Program-made: the position numbers and the translations under genes
NCBI GenBank assembly: GCA_002049455.2
Contig: KV918835.1
Location: 124,001-188,000, forward strand
DNA from: Porphyra umbilicalis
Lineage: Eukaryota > Rhodophyta > Bangiophyceae > Bangiales > Bangiaceae
Reading direction: 5' to 3'
DNA length: 64,000 nt
Shown here: positions 53,660 to 64,000 of the stretch, piece by piece
How positions within the stretch are numbered: the first letter of the stretch is position 1
Layout of the letters: every line of letters starts with the position of its first letter
Notes under the pieces: model-generated
Told to the model about the DNA's origin: nothing
The model's database searches: none
What the model saw: the letters and a program-made list of their open reading frames with translations, nothing else

Positions 53660-54520
53660 AGTACCCCAGGGATAATTCCTCCCACCCGGTCAAATTCCCG
53701 TCATCGAAAGTCCATGGAAGGCTCTCCGTGGACGATCTGACCGAGGGGTCTAAAGCCCTTTAGACCCCTTTCATGCGGAGGGGTCTAAAGCCCTTTAGCC
53801 CCATGTCCAGAGGTCGGTTTTTCAACCGACCTCCGATGGGGCCAAAGCAGACCCGCGAGGATGCCAAAGGCACCTCCGGGCCTCCCTGATGCCCGTAGGA
53901 CCCCATCCGGTCCATCGGGCACCACCCCCACGTGACCGTTCTGGCCGGGGGTCTAAAGCCCTTTAGCCCCATGTCGAGAAGTCGGTTTTTCAACCGACCT
54001 CCGATGGGGCCAAAACAGGCCCGCGAGGATGCCAGAGGCATCTCCGGGCCTCCCTGGTACCCGTAGGACCCCATCCGGTCCATCGGGCACCACCCCCACA
54101 ATGACCGTTCTCACGGCGGGGCTAAAGCCCTTTAGACCCCTTCCAAATCTCGGTTTTTCAACCGACCTCGGAAAGGGCCCAGGAAGGACCGGGCAGGTGC
54201 CCTGACCACGCCCGACCCGTCCGGGTGCCAGTACGACCACATCCGGCCCGTCGGGCACCACCGGAAGAGGGCCCAAAGCACTTTAGCCCCATCGCCACGT
54301 GTTGCACCGACACCACGTGTTACAACGGTACCACGTGTTGCAACGGTACCACGTGTTGCAACAGCGCCACGTGTTGCAACAGCGCCACGTGTCGGTCCCG
54401 GAACGATCTTCCAGGCCGCGACATCCGGGCCCGAATTCTTGAAATCGGCGCCCGGGCCCGCCCAGCCGGATGCGCTAAAGCCCTTTAGCGCCCCAAAGCC
54501 GGGCAGTGTGACGACGTGCG

Positions 54521-57500
54521 TTAGCACGCCGGGTCGGGCTCAAGCGCGCCCGCCGCCGCGCCCAAGTCGGGCCCGACACCCGCTGCGTCACGGAAGGCCT
54601 TGAACGCCGGCCCCGGCAGCGCCTTGGTGAGCCCGTCCGCGGGCATCTCAGCGCTCGGCAGGAAGTAAAAGGTCACGTGGCCGCGCGCCACGTAATCGCG
54701 CACCATGTGGTACGCGACGTCCACGTGCTTGGTGCGTCCCGTTGCCTCGGGGTTGTTGACGAGCGCCAGGCACGCCTGGTTGTCTTCCCCCATGGGAACG
54801 GCACCGCCGTCGACGCCAAGCGCCGATAAATGCTTTCGTAGCCAAAGGGCCTCCTTGGTCGCCATCGCGGCGGCCACGTACTCGGCCTCAGCCGTCGACG
54901 TTGCCACCGTCGACTGGCGCTTGCTCGCCCACGAGACCGGCCCGCCGTTGAGGGTGAAGATAAAACCCGTCGTCGACCGACGAGCGTCAACGTCGCCCGC
55001 CCAGTCCGCGTCGACGTACCCTTGGAGAGGCTTGTAGGTGCCGTACGCGACCCCGAGGCGCGAGGCCCCGCGAAGGTACCGAAGCACCCCCTTGGCCGCG
55101 CGCATGTGGTCCTCCTCGGGGCAGGCCATGTAGCGCGACAGCACGCCCACGGCAAAGGCAATGTCCGGCCTCGTCGTTGAAGAGAGATAGAGCAGGGAGC
55201 CGACAAGTTCGGCATATCGGTTGCCGTCGGGCAAGAGGTTCTCCCCCGTCTTGGCCAGCTTGGCCCCCGACACCATTGGCGTCTTGTTGGGCGTGGAGTT
55301 GGACATTCCAAACGCCTCAAGGAGTGCGATAACATGCCCCGGGTTGCTCAGGGTGAGCGTCTTGGCCGCCCGGTCTCGCATTACCTTCATGCCGATGAAG
55401 TCCTTGACCTCCCCCATGTCGCGCACGTCGAACGTTGCCGACACCGAGTTCTTTACCGCTTGAACCCCGTCGAGGCTCTTGCCCGCAACGATTAGATCGT
55501 CCACGTAGACGAGGATGTAAACCAGCCCGTGCACCGGGTGGCTCCATGTGTAGAGGCACGGGTCCACCTTGGACCGGACTGCCCCCATAGCCTTGAGCTC
55601 TTCGTCGAGCTTGATGCCCCACAGGCGCCCGGCCTGCTTTGTCCCATACAGAGCTAGGTTGAGACGGAAGACATCATGTGCCCCCCCGGGCTCGGTGCCG
55701 TCCGGAAGGTTGATGTACATCTCCTTGTCCATTTTGGCGTTGAGGAATGCCGTCTTGACGTCCACGTGGTAAACCTCCCAGTCCTTGGCCGCGGCCACCG
55801 CGAAGAGTGCGCGCGTTGTTGTCGAGCTGGGCACTGGCGCCCATGTCTCGTCAAAATCACGCCCCGGCACTTGGTTGAAGCCTTGCGCGACCAGGCGCGC
55901 CTTGTACCTCGTCACGTTGCCTTCCGAATCGCGCTTGATGTCGTACACGTACCGAGTCTTGACGGCCTTGCGCTTGTTGTTGTTCTTGGTCTTGGACCAG
56001 GTACCAAGCTTCTTGTGCGCCACGTACTCTTCCTTCTCTGCCGCCTTCCATAGCGGCCAGTCCGAGCGTGCACGCGCCTCCTTCGCGTTGGTCGGCGGCT
56101 TGCTCAGGTCCCAGGCAGACTTAGCGTCACCAAATGGCCCCGCTGCCACGTACGCCTTCGGGTTGCTCTCCCACCAGGTAACCTTTGGTGCCGGCTTGCG
56201 CTTGGACCGCCGGGGTGCTTGCGCCCCGTCGTCATCGCTCTCCGTTGTGGATTCAGGCAGAACTTGGTGCCCTTCTTGAGCCGCCGCGTCCTCGTTGTCG
56301 TCATCATCATCGCCGTCTTCCGCGTCATGGACGGCCTCCTTGTCCGGCGCGTCGTCGCTCTCTGAAGACTGCTGCGGAGCATGCTCGTCCCCGCTGGGGA
56401 CTTCCGCGTCCAGCATGTTCATCGCACCGTCCTCCTTGTCACCATCCGTCCACGCCGTCAGGCGAGGACTGGCGCTTGAACCAGAAACAGACGTCTTGTT
56501 CATTGTCTTGCTTGGGATCTCCTCCATGAGCACGTCTCGGCGCTAGAAGATCTTGTTTGAATCATCCTCGAGGATGCGGTAGGCCTTGCCACCAACGGTG
56601 TAGCCAACAAAACGGCCAACATCTGTCCTTGACTCCAGCTTGCGCTGCTGCTGCTTGGGCTTGAGAGCCCAGGCCCGGCTCCCCCAGACGCGAAACCCCT
56701 TCACGTCAGGGCGTCGCCCCGTGAGCGCCTCAAGGGGCGTCACATTTTGCCCGGCCTTGGGGGACCGGTTTAGCACGTGGATGACCGAGGAGAGCGCCTC
56801 AGCCCACAGCTCCTCTTCCGCACCGGCGTCCAGCAGTGCCGCGCGAACGCGCTCCATGATGTAGCGGTTGGCACGCTCCGCCTTGCCGTTCTGCTGCGAT
56901 GAATACGGCGCCGTCTTCTCTGACGTGATGCCCTTGTTGTCATACCACGCCTTGAGGTCGTGGCTGACGTACTCCTTTGCGCCATCGTGGCGCACCCGCT
57001 TCACTTTGAGCCCGGTGAGGGTCTCAAGCTGCGTAATGCGGGCCTTGATGACGTCTGGTACCATCCCCTTCGTCTTGATGGGCGTCGCCGTGATGAAGCC
57101 AGTAGAGTCCTCCATCAGCGTCATGAAGTATACTGAACCGCCCAACGACTCCGTCAAGGGCCCATCGACGTCGGTGTGAACCAACTCGCACTTGGTGCTC
57201 GTTGTAGTGGAGCGATGATGCGGGGAACGGGCCATCTTGCCGTCAACACACGGGACACACACCGTGCCAAGGATGCGCTTGGCGTCCGCCACCGAACCCG
57301 GAATCCCGTCGACCATCCCGACCACTCGCTTGAGGTTCTCGAAGCCCAAGTGGTTGAACCTGCGGTGCCACAGCTCCGCCTCGCCGTCCATGCGTGTTGA
57401 GGCGGCGCTTGCCGACGCCTTGACCGGCGTCACCTTAAGTACGTAGTTCTCGGATTCGTTGACCGAACCGATGACAGACGCGTTGCTCAACACCCCGCTT

Positions 57501-58700
57501 GAGAGTACCGCCTCTCCATCGCTGAGGATGTAGCAGGCGTCTCCGACAAACACCACCGCTCCGCCGCGGCGGTCAACCGCACGCACAGACAACAGGTTGT
57601 CCGTCAGGTCTGGCACGAGCATGGCCTCACCGAGGACCATTCGTACCTTGGTGTTGCCCGCCCCCACGTCCATGGAGACGTATCCGTGCCCCTTAATGGA
57701 CACCTTGTGACCGTCAGCCAGAGTGACCTTGGCCCTGCTTCCCGACGTCTTGACGGTGAAGCCCTTGTCCCCGGCGGCCATATGGTTGGTCGCGCCGGAG
57801 TCCAGCACCCAGGTCGACATCCCACTGGTGCTCTCGGGAGTCTTGTGCTCCCCGTCCTGGCCTGCCGACGCGGCGTAGGCCAATGCAGCACGGGGAGGTG
57901 CACCGCCGCCCCCGCCACCATCCCGACGCCCACCGCTTGGCTTCTTGTTGCCCTTGGCGTCGTCGGCCTTCTTCTTGAGGCATTCGCGCTTCATATGCCC
58001 TCTCTTGTCGCAGTAGTAGCACACGACCGCCTTCTTGTCCCACGGCTTCTTGGTCGCCGATGCCGCAAACGCTTGCGACTTGACGCCAGTCGACGACGAC
58101 GACCGCCCTCGGCTGGCGCGCTGCTCCACCGTGAGCAGCTTGGCGCTCACTTCGGCGAGGTTGCGCTTCCCGTCCATGTTCTCCAGGACGGTCTTGATCA
58201 TGTCGTACTCTGCTGGAAGACCCGACAGGATCTGCAGCACGAGTGTGTTCTCGTCCACCTGGTTGCCCAGCATGGCGAGTTCTTGGCGGAGGCCCTTGGC
58301 GCGCGACGTGTACTTGATGATGTTCTCGTCGCCGTCCTTCTTGAGGTTGCTCAGCTCGTGCATGAGCTGCAGCAGCCGTGCGTTGTCGCGCGCCTCAAAG
58401 ATGTCCTTGAGCGCGTCCCACGCGTCCTTGGCCGTACTGACCGCCGTCACCGAATGGAGATGAACCGGCTTGACCGACATCTGGATGGTCGCCAACGCCG
58501 ACTCGTTCATGATGTCCCACGCGTCCGCCACCAAGTTGCCCTTGGAATCGCTCCCGGACGCGGGGCGGTCGGTCACGACCGCCGACCAGACCTTCTCCTT
58601 GATGAGCTGTGCACGGCAGTACACGGCCCAGACCTTGTAATCGTCGTCCAGCTGCGCAAAGCGAGGGCCACCGTAGCGCCCGTACTCCGACATGACGACA
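54521..58700 (-). pseudogene. Copia Gag-Pol coding region, unit 3 (broken)
   Basis: Same domain content as units 1 and 2 and more than 99% alike by eye. This copy is broken, with about one break. The span given is approximate at the Gag end. Confidence 0.85.
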
Positions 58701-58835
58701 ACAACCGCGCCCCGAGGCGCGACACTGACGACGTGGGAGGCTAAGCCCGCCCGCCCGACGCCGGAACACACAGCAGCCCAACGAGCGCCGTCCCGCAAAC
58801 GATAGAGCGGAAGACGACGATCACCACCAGCGACA

Positions 58836-58849
58836 CTGGGCCCATAACC
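58836..58849 (-). other. Primer binding site, Copia unit 3
   Basis: Same 14-base initiator tRNA-Met anticodon-region match, next to LTR 4. Confidence 0.85.
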
Positions 58850-59216
58850 TGTGAAGTCGATGATGTTGAGTGGGTGCGTTGTTTTACTAGGCACTGCGTT
58901 CCCAGGCCTGCGAAGGCGTGCCTGATATCCCCCAGGCCGCCTCAGCCGCAGGGCCTTCCCAGGCACCCCCAATGGCGCGGCCGACAAGGCCCGCACGGCA
59001 CCTCCCAGGGCAGCTCCCGCACCTCCGGAGGGCGCCCACAGCCTCACACTCCAGGCGCCGCTCCCCACACAAATCTCCCCCGGAGCTCAACCCCTAATGG
59101 GTTCCCCGCTGAAAGATCTATAATCAAGTACATGCAGTGTCACCACACAAATACAAAGACTTACGACTGACGCAAGGGCCAATTGTTCCTGGGGGACTGC
59201 GGAAGTACACTTCACA
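58850..59216 (-). repeat. Copia LTR 4 (rightmost; 5' LTR of unit 3)
   Basis: 367 bp; its right edge TTCACA abuts unrelated hAT sequence, which fixes the LTR boundary. Confidence 0.93.
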
Positions 59217-59749
59217 TCACCCACAAACACACACGAGCACAATTCCATGTATCATATTATGCGGCTGGACGTGATGATGAGGGATGGTGCCACAACCCTA
59301 TGCGATACAGTAGGCGGATACCTAGAACAAGTCAAAGACCAGCGTGGGTACAGCACATGGCACCAATGATCAACCGACGACAGAGCGTTTGGCGGGGGCG
59401 CGAGGAGGGAGGTAGACTTGCAACGGGCTCGTTAGGCGTGGCACCGAGAGCAACAGAGACAACGGAACAGGATAGGGTGGGGGGGGGGACGAGTGTGGCG
59501 CTTGGGTCGGCGTGGCCTGGGACAGTGGATTGCCCATGCCCGGAATGGGCTGAGGTTGCCGTGCGGGCTGTCCGTGCACCTGTCACCTCTTGGGTGGCTG
59601 CGACCCACTCGCTGCGGAGCCACAGACACCCAGTCTCATTTGTGGCTGGCGCTCGCCCTTGCCCAACTAACTAGTTTAAAAACTGGTTATTGGCTACCGA
59701 GCACATCGGATGAACTGGTTCGGCCGCGCGAACCAATTGGGCAACCCTA

Positions 59750-61444
59750 GATCTGAGGGCGTGTCAGTGTGGGAAAGGTCGCGATGACGCTAAAAGCGAA
59801 TGAAGTTACATGGCTGAGAAGGACTGTCCTGCAACCGAGGTCACAGCACAGTGGGGCTTAGACCATGTCCCTGAAAGATCTTGTATCTGCTTGAATATAA
59901 TCGGATACAATCTGGTACAAGGCTCGATTTCTTGTACGGATTGGGTGCTTTTCGTACAAAGTTCTTGTATGGCGCTTGCTCGACGCTTGCACGAAGTGCA
60001 CCGAATCGTTGCATGAGTCTTGCACGGTGCCGTACAGATTGTCTGTATCTGGTTGTACGGCGGTCGTACATGCGCTACATGCAGCTCGTATGGCTCGTTT
60101 CTCGATAGAGAAGAGTAAAGCTGCGGCTTCCAGGGGCAGTGCCCGTCCACAGAGACTGCGCCAAAGAAGTCGTTACCCACCTCACTGCCCATCAGGGCAG
60201 TCTACGCAGGGTATACAAAACGTCAAGCATCCAACTCCAGACCACCACCCCCCAGCGAAAGTACAGGTGTACCAATGAGATGAGGTGCTTCTCGCATGTT
60301 TGGAGACGACAGAGACCAGCTTCCGCTCATCTGAGGGGCGTGGATGTCGCCCGTTCGGCCTGAGTAGCTTCGGGCTATAATGCTGCCGTTTTTGGCAGCA
60401 CGAGTGATATGCATGCGGGGGGGGTGAAGGTGCGGGGAGGGTAGGGTAGTGTAGGTTACTGGGTTGATTATCAATAGGGAAGGTGTCCTGGTCGGGAGCA
60501 GTACCAGCAGTGACGGGCGCAGAGAAAAGCAGACACTGCCAGGTGATGCAAGAAATGTCCACTTTGGTGCGAAAGGACTACACCCGGTGCAAGGGCTCTG
60601 CACGAATCCCCGCAGATCTCGTGCAAGCTGCTTGCACGAAAACAGTGTCCCAGATACAAGTTTCTGGATGCAAGAAACACGTTTGTGGCCGCCATCGGTG
60701 CGCAAAACGACGGACTGGGCTCGTTTTTTTAGTCTCACATGCACCTCTTCTGCAGTGCGAACGGTGCCAAAATGGGCTCTGGAGACCGTTTTGCGCCCCG
60801 AGGAGCCCCCGTTTGTATGGCGCTTGTACGAGAAAACGGCCATCAGAGGGTCCCAATCGACACCTTGCAGCAATCGGTGGAAGTCAGATACAAGCAAATT
60901 CAAGGTCTTCCAGGTACCCTGTCTAAGATACACTGTGCAGGGCCCGGACGGCCCCTGCCCCCCTGCCTCCCCCCATCGCCGCGAGTTGCTCCAACAAACC
61001 GCGCGCTGCGAGATCCGGGGTTCGAAGCGCCCACGATGACCCGCGCGCGATCGTGCCTGCGCGCCGGCTGTTGTTGCGGCGGCTCGTCGGCGGTTTCTGA
61101 CGCCATCGAGCGGCGTGCTTAGAGGCGCCCCGTCGCGCGCGATCGGTCCCACCAGCCTGCCCGTGCGCCGTGCCGACCGCCCCGTCCGCCGTGCGCAGGT
61201 GCGCTGCGCGGTGGAGTGACGGCCCCTCCTGTGGGCGTCGCGCGACGCCGGCGGGCCGCCGCCGCTGCGGTGGCGGCGGCGGCACCCCTCTCCCTGCCCC
61301 ACGCGCCCCCCGCTACGGCAACGTGACTGTAAGTGCCCCCGTGCGCGCTCGAGGCTAGGAAGCCGGCCGGCGTGTCCGGTGTCGATGCGTCGCCGAGCGC
61401 GCCACCGCCCTGAAGGCCAGGGTATGGCACGCACGTGCCTAGAA
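59750..61444 (+). repeat. R1 repeat, forward, 5' part missing and split by a CACTA-like element
   Basis: R1 sequence starts inside the unit at GATCTGAGGGCGTGTCAG (the hAT target duplication), runs to 59846, is interrupted at 59847-60937, and resumes at 60938 to end at 61444 with the GTGCCTAGAA terminus. Confidence 0.8.
59847..60937. mobile_element. Non-autonomous CACTA (EnSpm)-like transposon
   Basis: 1091 bp inserted in R1 and flanked by a 3-bp duplication CAG (59844-59846 and 60938-60940). Termini are CACAGTG and CACTGTG, with imperfect inverted similarity over about 45 bp (for example CTTAGAC, GA-CTTG-AT-TGCTTG). Short CTTGTAC/CTTGTAT/GTACAAG/GCTTGCACG motifs are repeated in both orientations in the outer parts, like CACTA subterminal repeats. 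Three-base duplications plus CAC-G ends are typical of the CMC group. No transposase frame is evident. Confidence 0.75.
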
Positions 61445-61487
61445 TCCTGATCTGGCACACACAGTCGTTCTCTCCAGAATCTCGCAT

Positions 61488-61599
61488 TTCCCTGGCCTTC
61501 AGGACAGGGTGCTCTCAAAGTGTAGTGATGCACACATATACTTAGATGACGGGACTTGATCTCCCTTTCAGAAGTGGCAGTCTGCATTCGTGTCCTCAG
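61488..61599 (+). repeat. R1 terminal module, second solo copy
   Basis: 112 bp, same limits as the solo copy at 36023-36134; it lies 43 bp beyond the end of the split R1 copy. Confidence 0.75.
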
Positions 61600-62416
61600 G
61601 CCCAAGTTTCATGCACGTAGCGATTTTCAGCATTTGAATGCGGCCGAGAAGGAAGGATGAGGGCCACTTTACGATCTGGCGAATGATTTCACCATTCAAA
61701 ATAGGAACTCTGGGCACCTCACTGGAGCCTGCAAATGGATAAAAGCTTTCGCGTACTTTGACAGTCAACCTCTGCCAGTGAGTGAGCCAGTAACTTTCCC
61801 TCTCATGCTTTTCCTACCGGCCGATCACGCTCCAATTGTCGGCAACTGGTACTAAAGTCTGTCTCACTCTATTAGTCCTCTGAGAACCGCACTTTTTTTG
61901 GAGAGACCAGAACGCCGTCGCGACGACCGCAAATGAGAAGCAGTCTTCATACAATGTATAGAGACCCTCCCAAAGTTTTTACTGCAAGAAATGGTACGCA
62001 TTCTTCTATAGGAAGCCCTTCAACGGCACACCTATGTCAAAAAGATACGGCTCAGACGCTTCGTTTTCAGGCCTTCCGGCACACTGGGCTAGCCGCACGA
62101 GGTCACAGCACCGTTTTCGCATGTGTCCCATGTTCACATACCTCGTGCATTCGAGTGCACTATTCTGCGCAGCGCTCCAACTCCACTAGCCGAAGGTAGA
62201 CGTCCGTACAAAGTATGTCGTGAAGGAGCGTAAGCGTTTTGTTGCAGCGAACCCCTGACATGGGGAGGCTACTTAATAGTTCGCTCATCCAGAAGTGCGA
62301 TCTCTTGCGCAACTTTTGAGATTCGATCTCACGGGATCCGACTGTCCATCGAGTCGCGCGCTTCGTCAGTAGCCAATGAGCGCCTGTGCATGGGCACTCC
62401 CAAATTAAAGCCAGAA
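61600..62416. other. Unassigned lower-GC region between R1 copies
   Basis: About 0.8 kb with no recognised gene, RNA or repeat. Confidence 0.4.
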
Positions 62417-63122
62417 TTCCAGGCACGTGTGTGCAATACCCTGGCCTTCAGGACGGTGGCGCGCTGGGCGACGCATCGACGCCGGGCACGCTGGCCGGCT
62501 CCATGGCCGCACGCACGCACGGGGGCACGTACAGCCACGTTGCCGGGGCGGGGGGGGCGTGGGGCGGGGAAAAGGGTGCCGCCGCCGCCACCGCAGCGGC
62601 GGCGGCCGGCCGGCGTGGCGCAACGCCCACGGGCGGGGCCGTCACCACGCCGCGCAGCGCAGCTGCGCACGACGGGCGGGGCGGCCGACAGGGCGCACTT
62701 GCGAGCGGGTGGGGTCGACCGCCGCGCGACAAGGCGCCTCTAACCGTACCGGTAGATGTTGTCAGCAACCGCCGACGCGCAGCCGCAACAGAAGACGGCG
62801 CGCAGGCACGATCACCCGCGGGTCATCGTGGGCGTTTCGAACCCCGGAAGAAGCCGCGCGCGGTCGCCGCGCGCAACTCGGGGCGGTGGGGGAGGGCAGG
62901 GGGGCAGCCGCCGCCCCGGCCCTGTGACCGTTGTGGCAGGAGAGTCCTTCTCAGCCACGTAACTCTATTCGCCTTCAGCGTCATCACGACCCTGACACGC
63001 CCTCAGATCCCTGAGAACACGAATGCAGACTGCCACCTCTGAAACGGAGAGCAAGTCCCGTTATCTGAGTACATGTGTGCATCACTACATTTTGAGAGCA
63101 CCCTGTCCAAAAGGCCAGGAAA
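62417..63122 (-). repeat. R1 repeat, full copy (reverse)
   Basis: 706 bp with both R1 ends, more diverged from the tandem-array copies than those are from each other. Confidence 0.8.
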
Positions 63123-63709
63123 ATGCCTTCGAAAGCCTCTCTGAGTGGCTCAAGCGCCATCGCACACCTACCACCCCACCCTTCCCCCGCCGTAGCTGTC
63201 GTGCCTCCCGCGGTCGCCGTCGTGGGGCAGCGTTTGTGTGCCACTGCACCGGTGGCCGACGCGGAATATTCGCTCCAGAAATGCGACGGCGCCGCCGGGG
63301 AGCGCTATGTGGGGGGGGGCGGCGGGGGGGGGGGGGGGGATTGGGGGAACAGCTGCTCCGCAACTGCAGTTGCTTTGCGTCGGCGGTGACGAGCGTCGCG
63401 CCGGCGGCGACGAGCGCCGCACTGCACTTCGGCGCGGCGGCTGACGCCGCCGGCGACGGGCGTGCGACAACCGCCGACGTGGTCGCGTGCGCCGCACCCG
63501 TCGTGGCGAGCGGCGTCAGTGCTACGGCTGCACCCGCCGCTGCCGGCGCCGGGGCTGCCATCGCATCCGTATCCGCCACCACGCCTACATCCACCGCCCC
63601 GTTGCCGACCCCACAGCCCGCGCGGGACAACCGCGCCGGCCCACCACCAGAAGAGCCCGAGAGTGGGCGGGTGGGGGGGGGGGGGGGCTCCCTCTGGGAC
63701 TCTGATTAA
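63123..63709 (+). CDS. Possible Ala/Thr/Pro-rich protein, frame uncertain
   Basis: An ATG at 63123, immediately after an R1 end, opens a frame with HLPPHPSPAVAVVPPAVAVV. At G runs near 63310-63340 the adjacent frame takes over (LLRNCSCFASAVTS... then Ala/Thr/Pro-rich to a stop at 63709, ending SLWDSD). Switching at a G-run is the pattern seen in better-supported genes of this window. No domain; low complexity makes chance plausible. Confidence 0.25.
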
Positions 63710-64000
63710 GTATGGCTACGGCTGTGCTGGTTGTAGTGGTGGGGGTTGTGCGGGTAGAGGTGGGGGAGGGGTGGGGACGGAGAGCTGCGGCGGGGGGCAA
63801 CATTAGTGTTGTCTGGCACGGTCGCCGATGAGCGGGAGTGAGGGGGACCGAGGGACACGTCGATAAAGCACAAGACAGTATGTAGAATAGGCACGATGAC
63901 CCAAAAAAATGCGGGGAGGGGGGGGGAAGGAGGGGTGGCGAAGGAAGCTTGGGAAGGAGACGATCGAGCGGCTAAACCACGGACAAGCGAGTTGCTCTAT
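63710..64000. other. No recognised gene
   Basis: Purine-rich plus strand, no feature recognised up to the window edge. Confidence 0.4.

Larger units (their letters stand above)
42155..59216 (-). mobile_element. Tandem array of three Copia (Ty1/copia, Pseudoviridae-type) elements sharing four LTRs
   Basis: Period 5565 bp: each unit is a 367-bp LTR plus a 5198-bp internal region, all reading on the minus strand. The order of domains is Gag, zinc knuckle, protease, integrase, reverse transcriptase, RNase H, which is the Copia order. The array is bounded by near-matching 5-bp flanks (CCACC on the left, TCACC on the right), compatible with one 5-bp target duplication for the whole array. It sits inside a hAT element. 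Near-identity of LTRs and internal regions indicates a very young insertion. Tandem sharing of LTRs most simply reflects unequal LTR-LTR recombination. The units look close to whole, each with about one break. Confidence 0.93.
41556..59749. mobile_element. Non-autonomous hAT-type transposon, interrupted by a Copia array
   Basis: The ends are inverted repeats: TAGGGTTGCCCAACTGGT at 41556 and, read from the other strand at 59749, TAGGGTTGCCCAATTGGT (one mismatch in 18). Both flanks carry the same 8 bp, GATCTGAG (41548-41555 and 59750-59757), the target duplication length of hAT elements. Subterminal AACTGGTT repeats occur at both ends, also usual for hATs. Removing the Copia array (42155-59216) leaves about 1.13 kb with no transposase-like frame, so it is non-autonomous. 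The right flank continues into an R1 repeat. Confidence 0.85.

Noticed and set aside
58836-58849. A possible tRNA-Met gene fragment
   Set aside because: Only 14 bases match, exactly abutting the LTR in each unit, which fits a primer binding site and not a tRNA gene.
1-64000. Bacterial or phage origin
   Set aside because: Spliced genes, COA5, PEMT, Copia, hAT and CACTA-like elements all indicate a eukaryotic nuclear genome.

Overview
The window looks like nuclear DNA of a GC-rich, intron-bearing unicellular eukaryote (an alga or other protist; I cannot place it further). Six host genes were recognised from protein motifs. Where introns could be traced they are GT-AG, about 170-315 bp, often with a GTACGY or GTATGC donor. 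Start codons sit in a consistent CC-ATG-GC type context. The flanks hold eukaryotic mobile elements (Copia, hAT, CACTA-like, Crypton-like recombinase).

Region 1 (1-9600): a lower-GC stretch with a GCR1_C-like ORF (minus, 1222-2286), a spliced tyrosine recombinase (plus, 3852-5278) and a spliced RecQ-type helicase (plus, 5713-7994), followed by two diverged copies of one 3' region. This may be a Crypton-like composite element or the remains of one. Region 2 (9600-12000): a TIR element with TA ends that carries a copy of a 0.7-kb repeat here called R1.

Region 3 (13000-25000): a compact host gene cluster. It holds a SANT/Myb-like protein, a LYR-motif protein diverging from a PEMT-type phospholipid methyltransferase, a cytochrome b5-fusion front-end desaturase, a mitochondrial carrier, the cytochrome oxidase assembly factor COA5/PET191, and an unrecognised helical protein. 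Several encode mitochondrial or membrane-lipid functions. Region 4 (25250-36000): very GC-rich DNA with long homopolymers, a fragmented Ala-rich minus-strand gene, and an unusual basic protein (33954-35668). That protein has a triplicated unknown domain, an H1-like Lys/Ala/Pro linker and a 10-residue exact copy of the histone H3 N-terminal tail.

Region 5 (36000-63100): a nest of repeats. R1 is tandemly repeated with a 1130-bp period. A non-autonomous hAT (8-bp target duplication) contains a tandem array of three near-identical Copia elements sharing four 367-bp LTRs. Beside it, a 1.1-kb CACTA-like element sits inside another R1 copy. Region 6 (63100-64000) has one weak candidate gene.

A recurrent oddity is that several host reading frames change frame exactly at G/C runs of 7 or more bases. 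This points to consensus errors at homopolymers, or less likely to slippage. Most long open frames in the GC-rich part are composition artefacts and are not listed.
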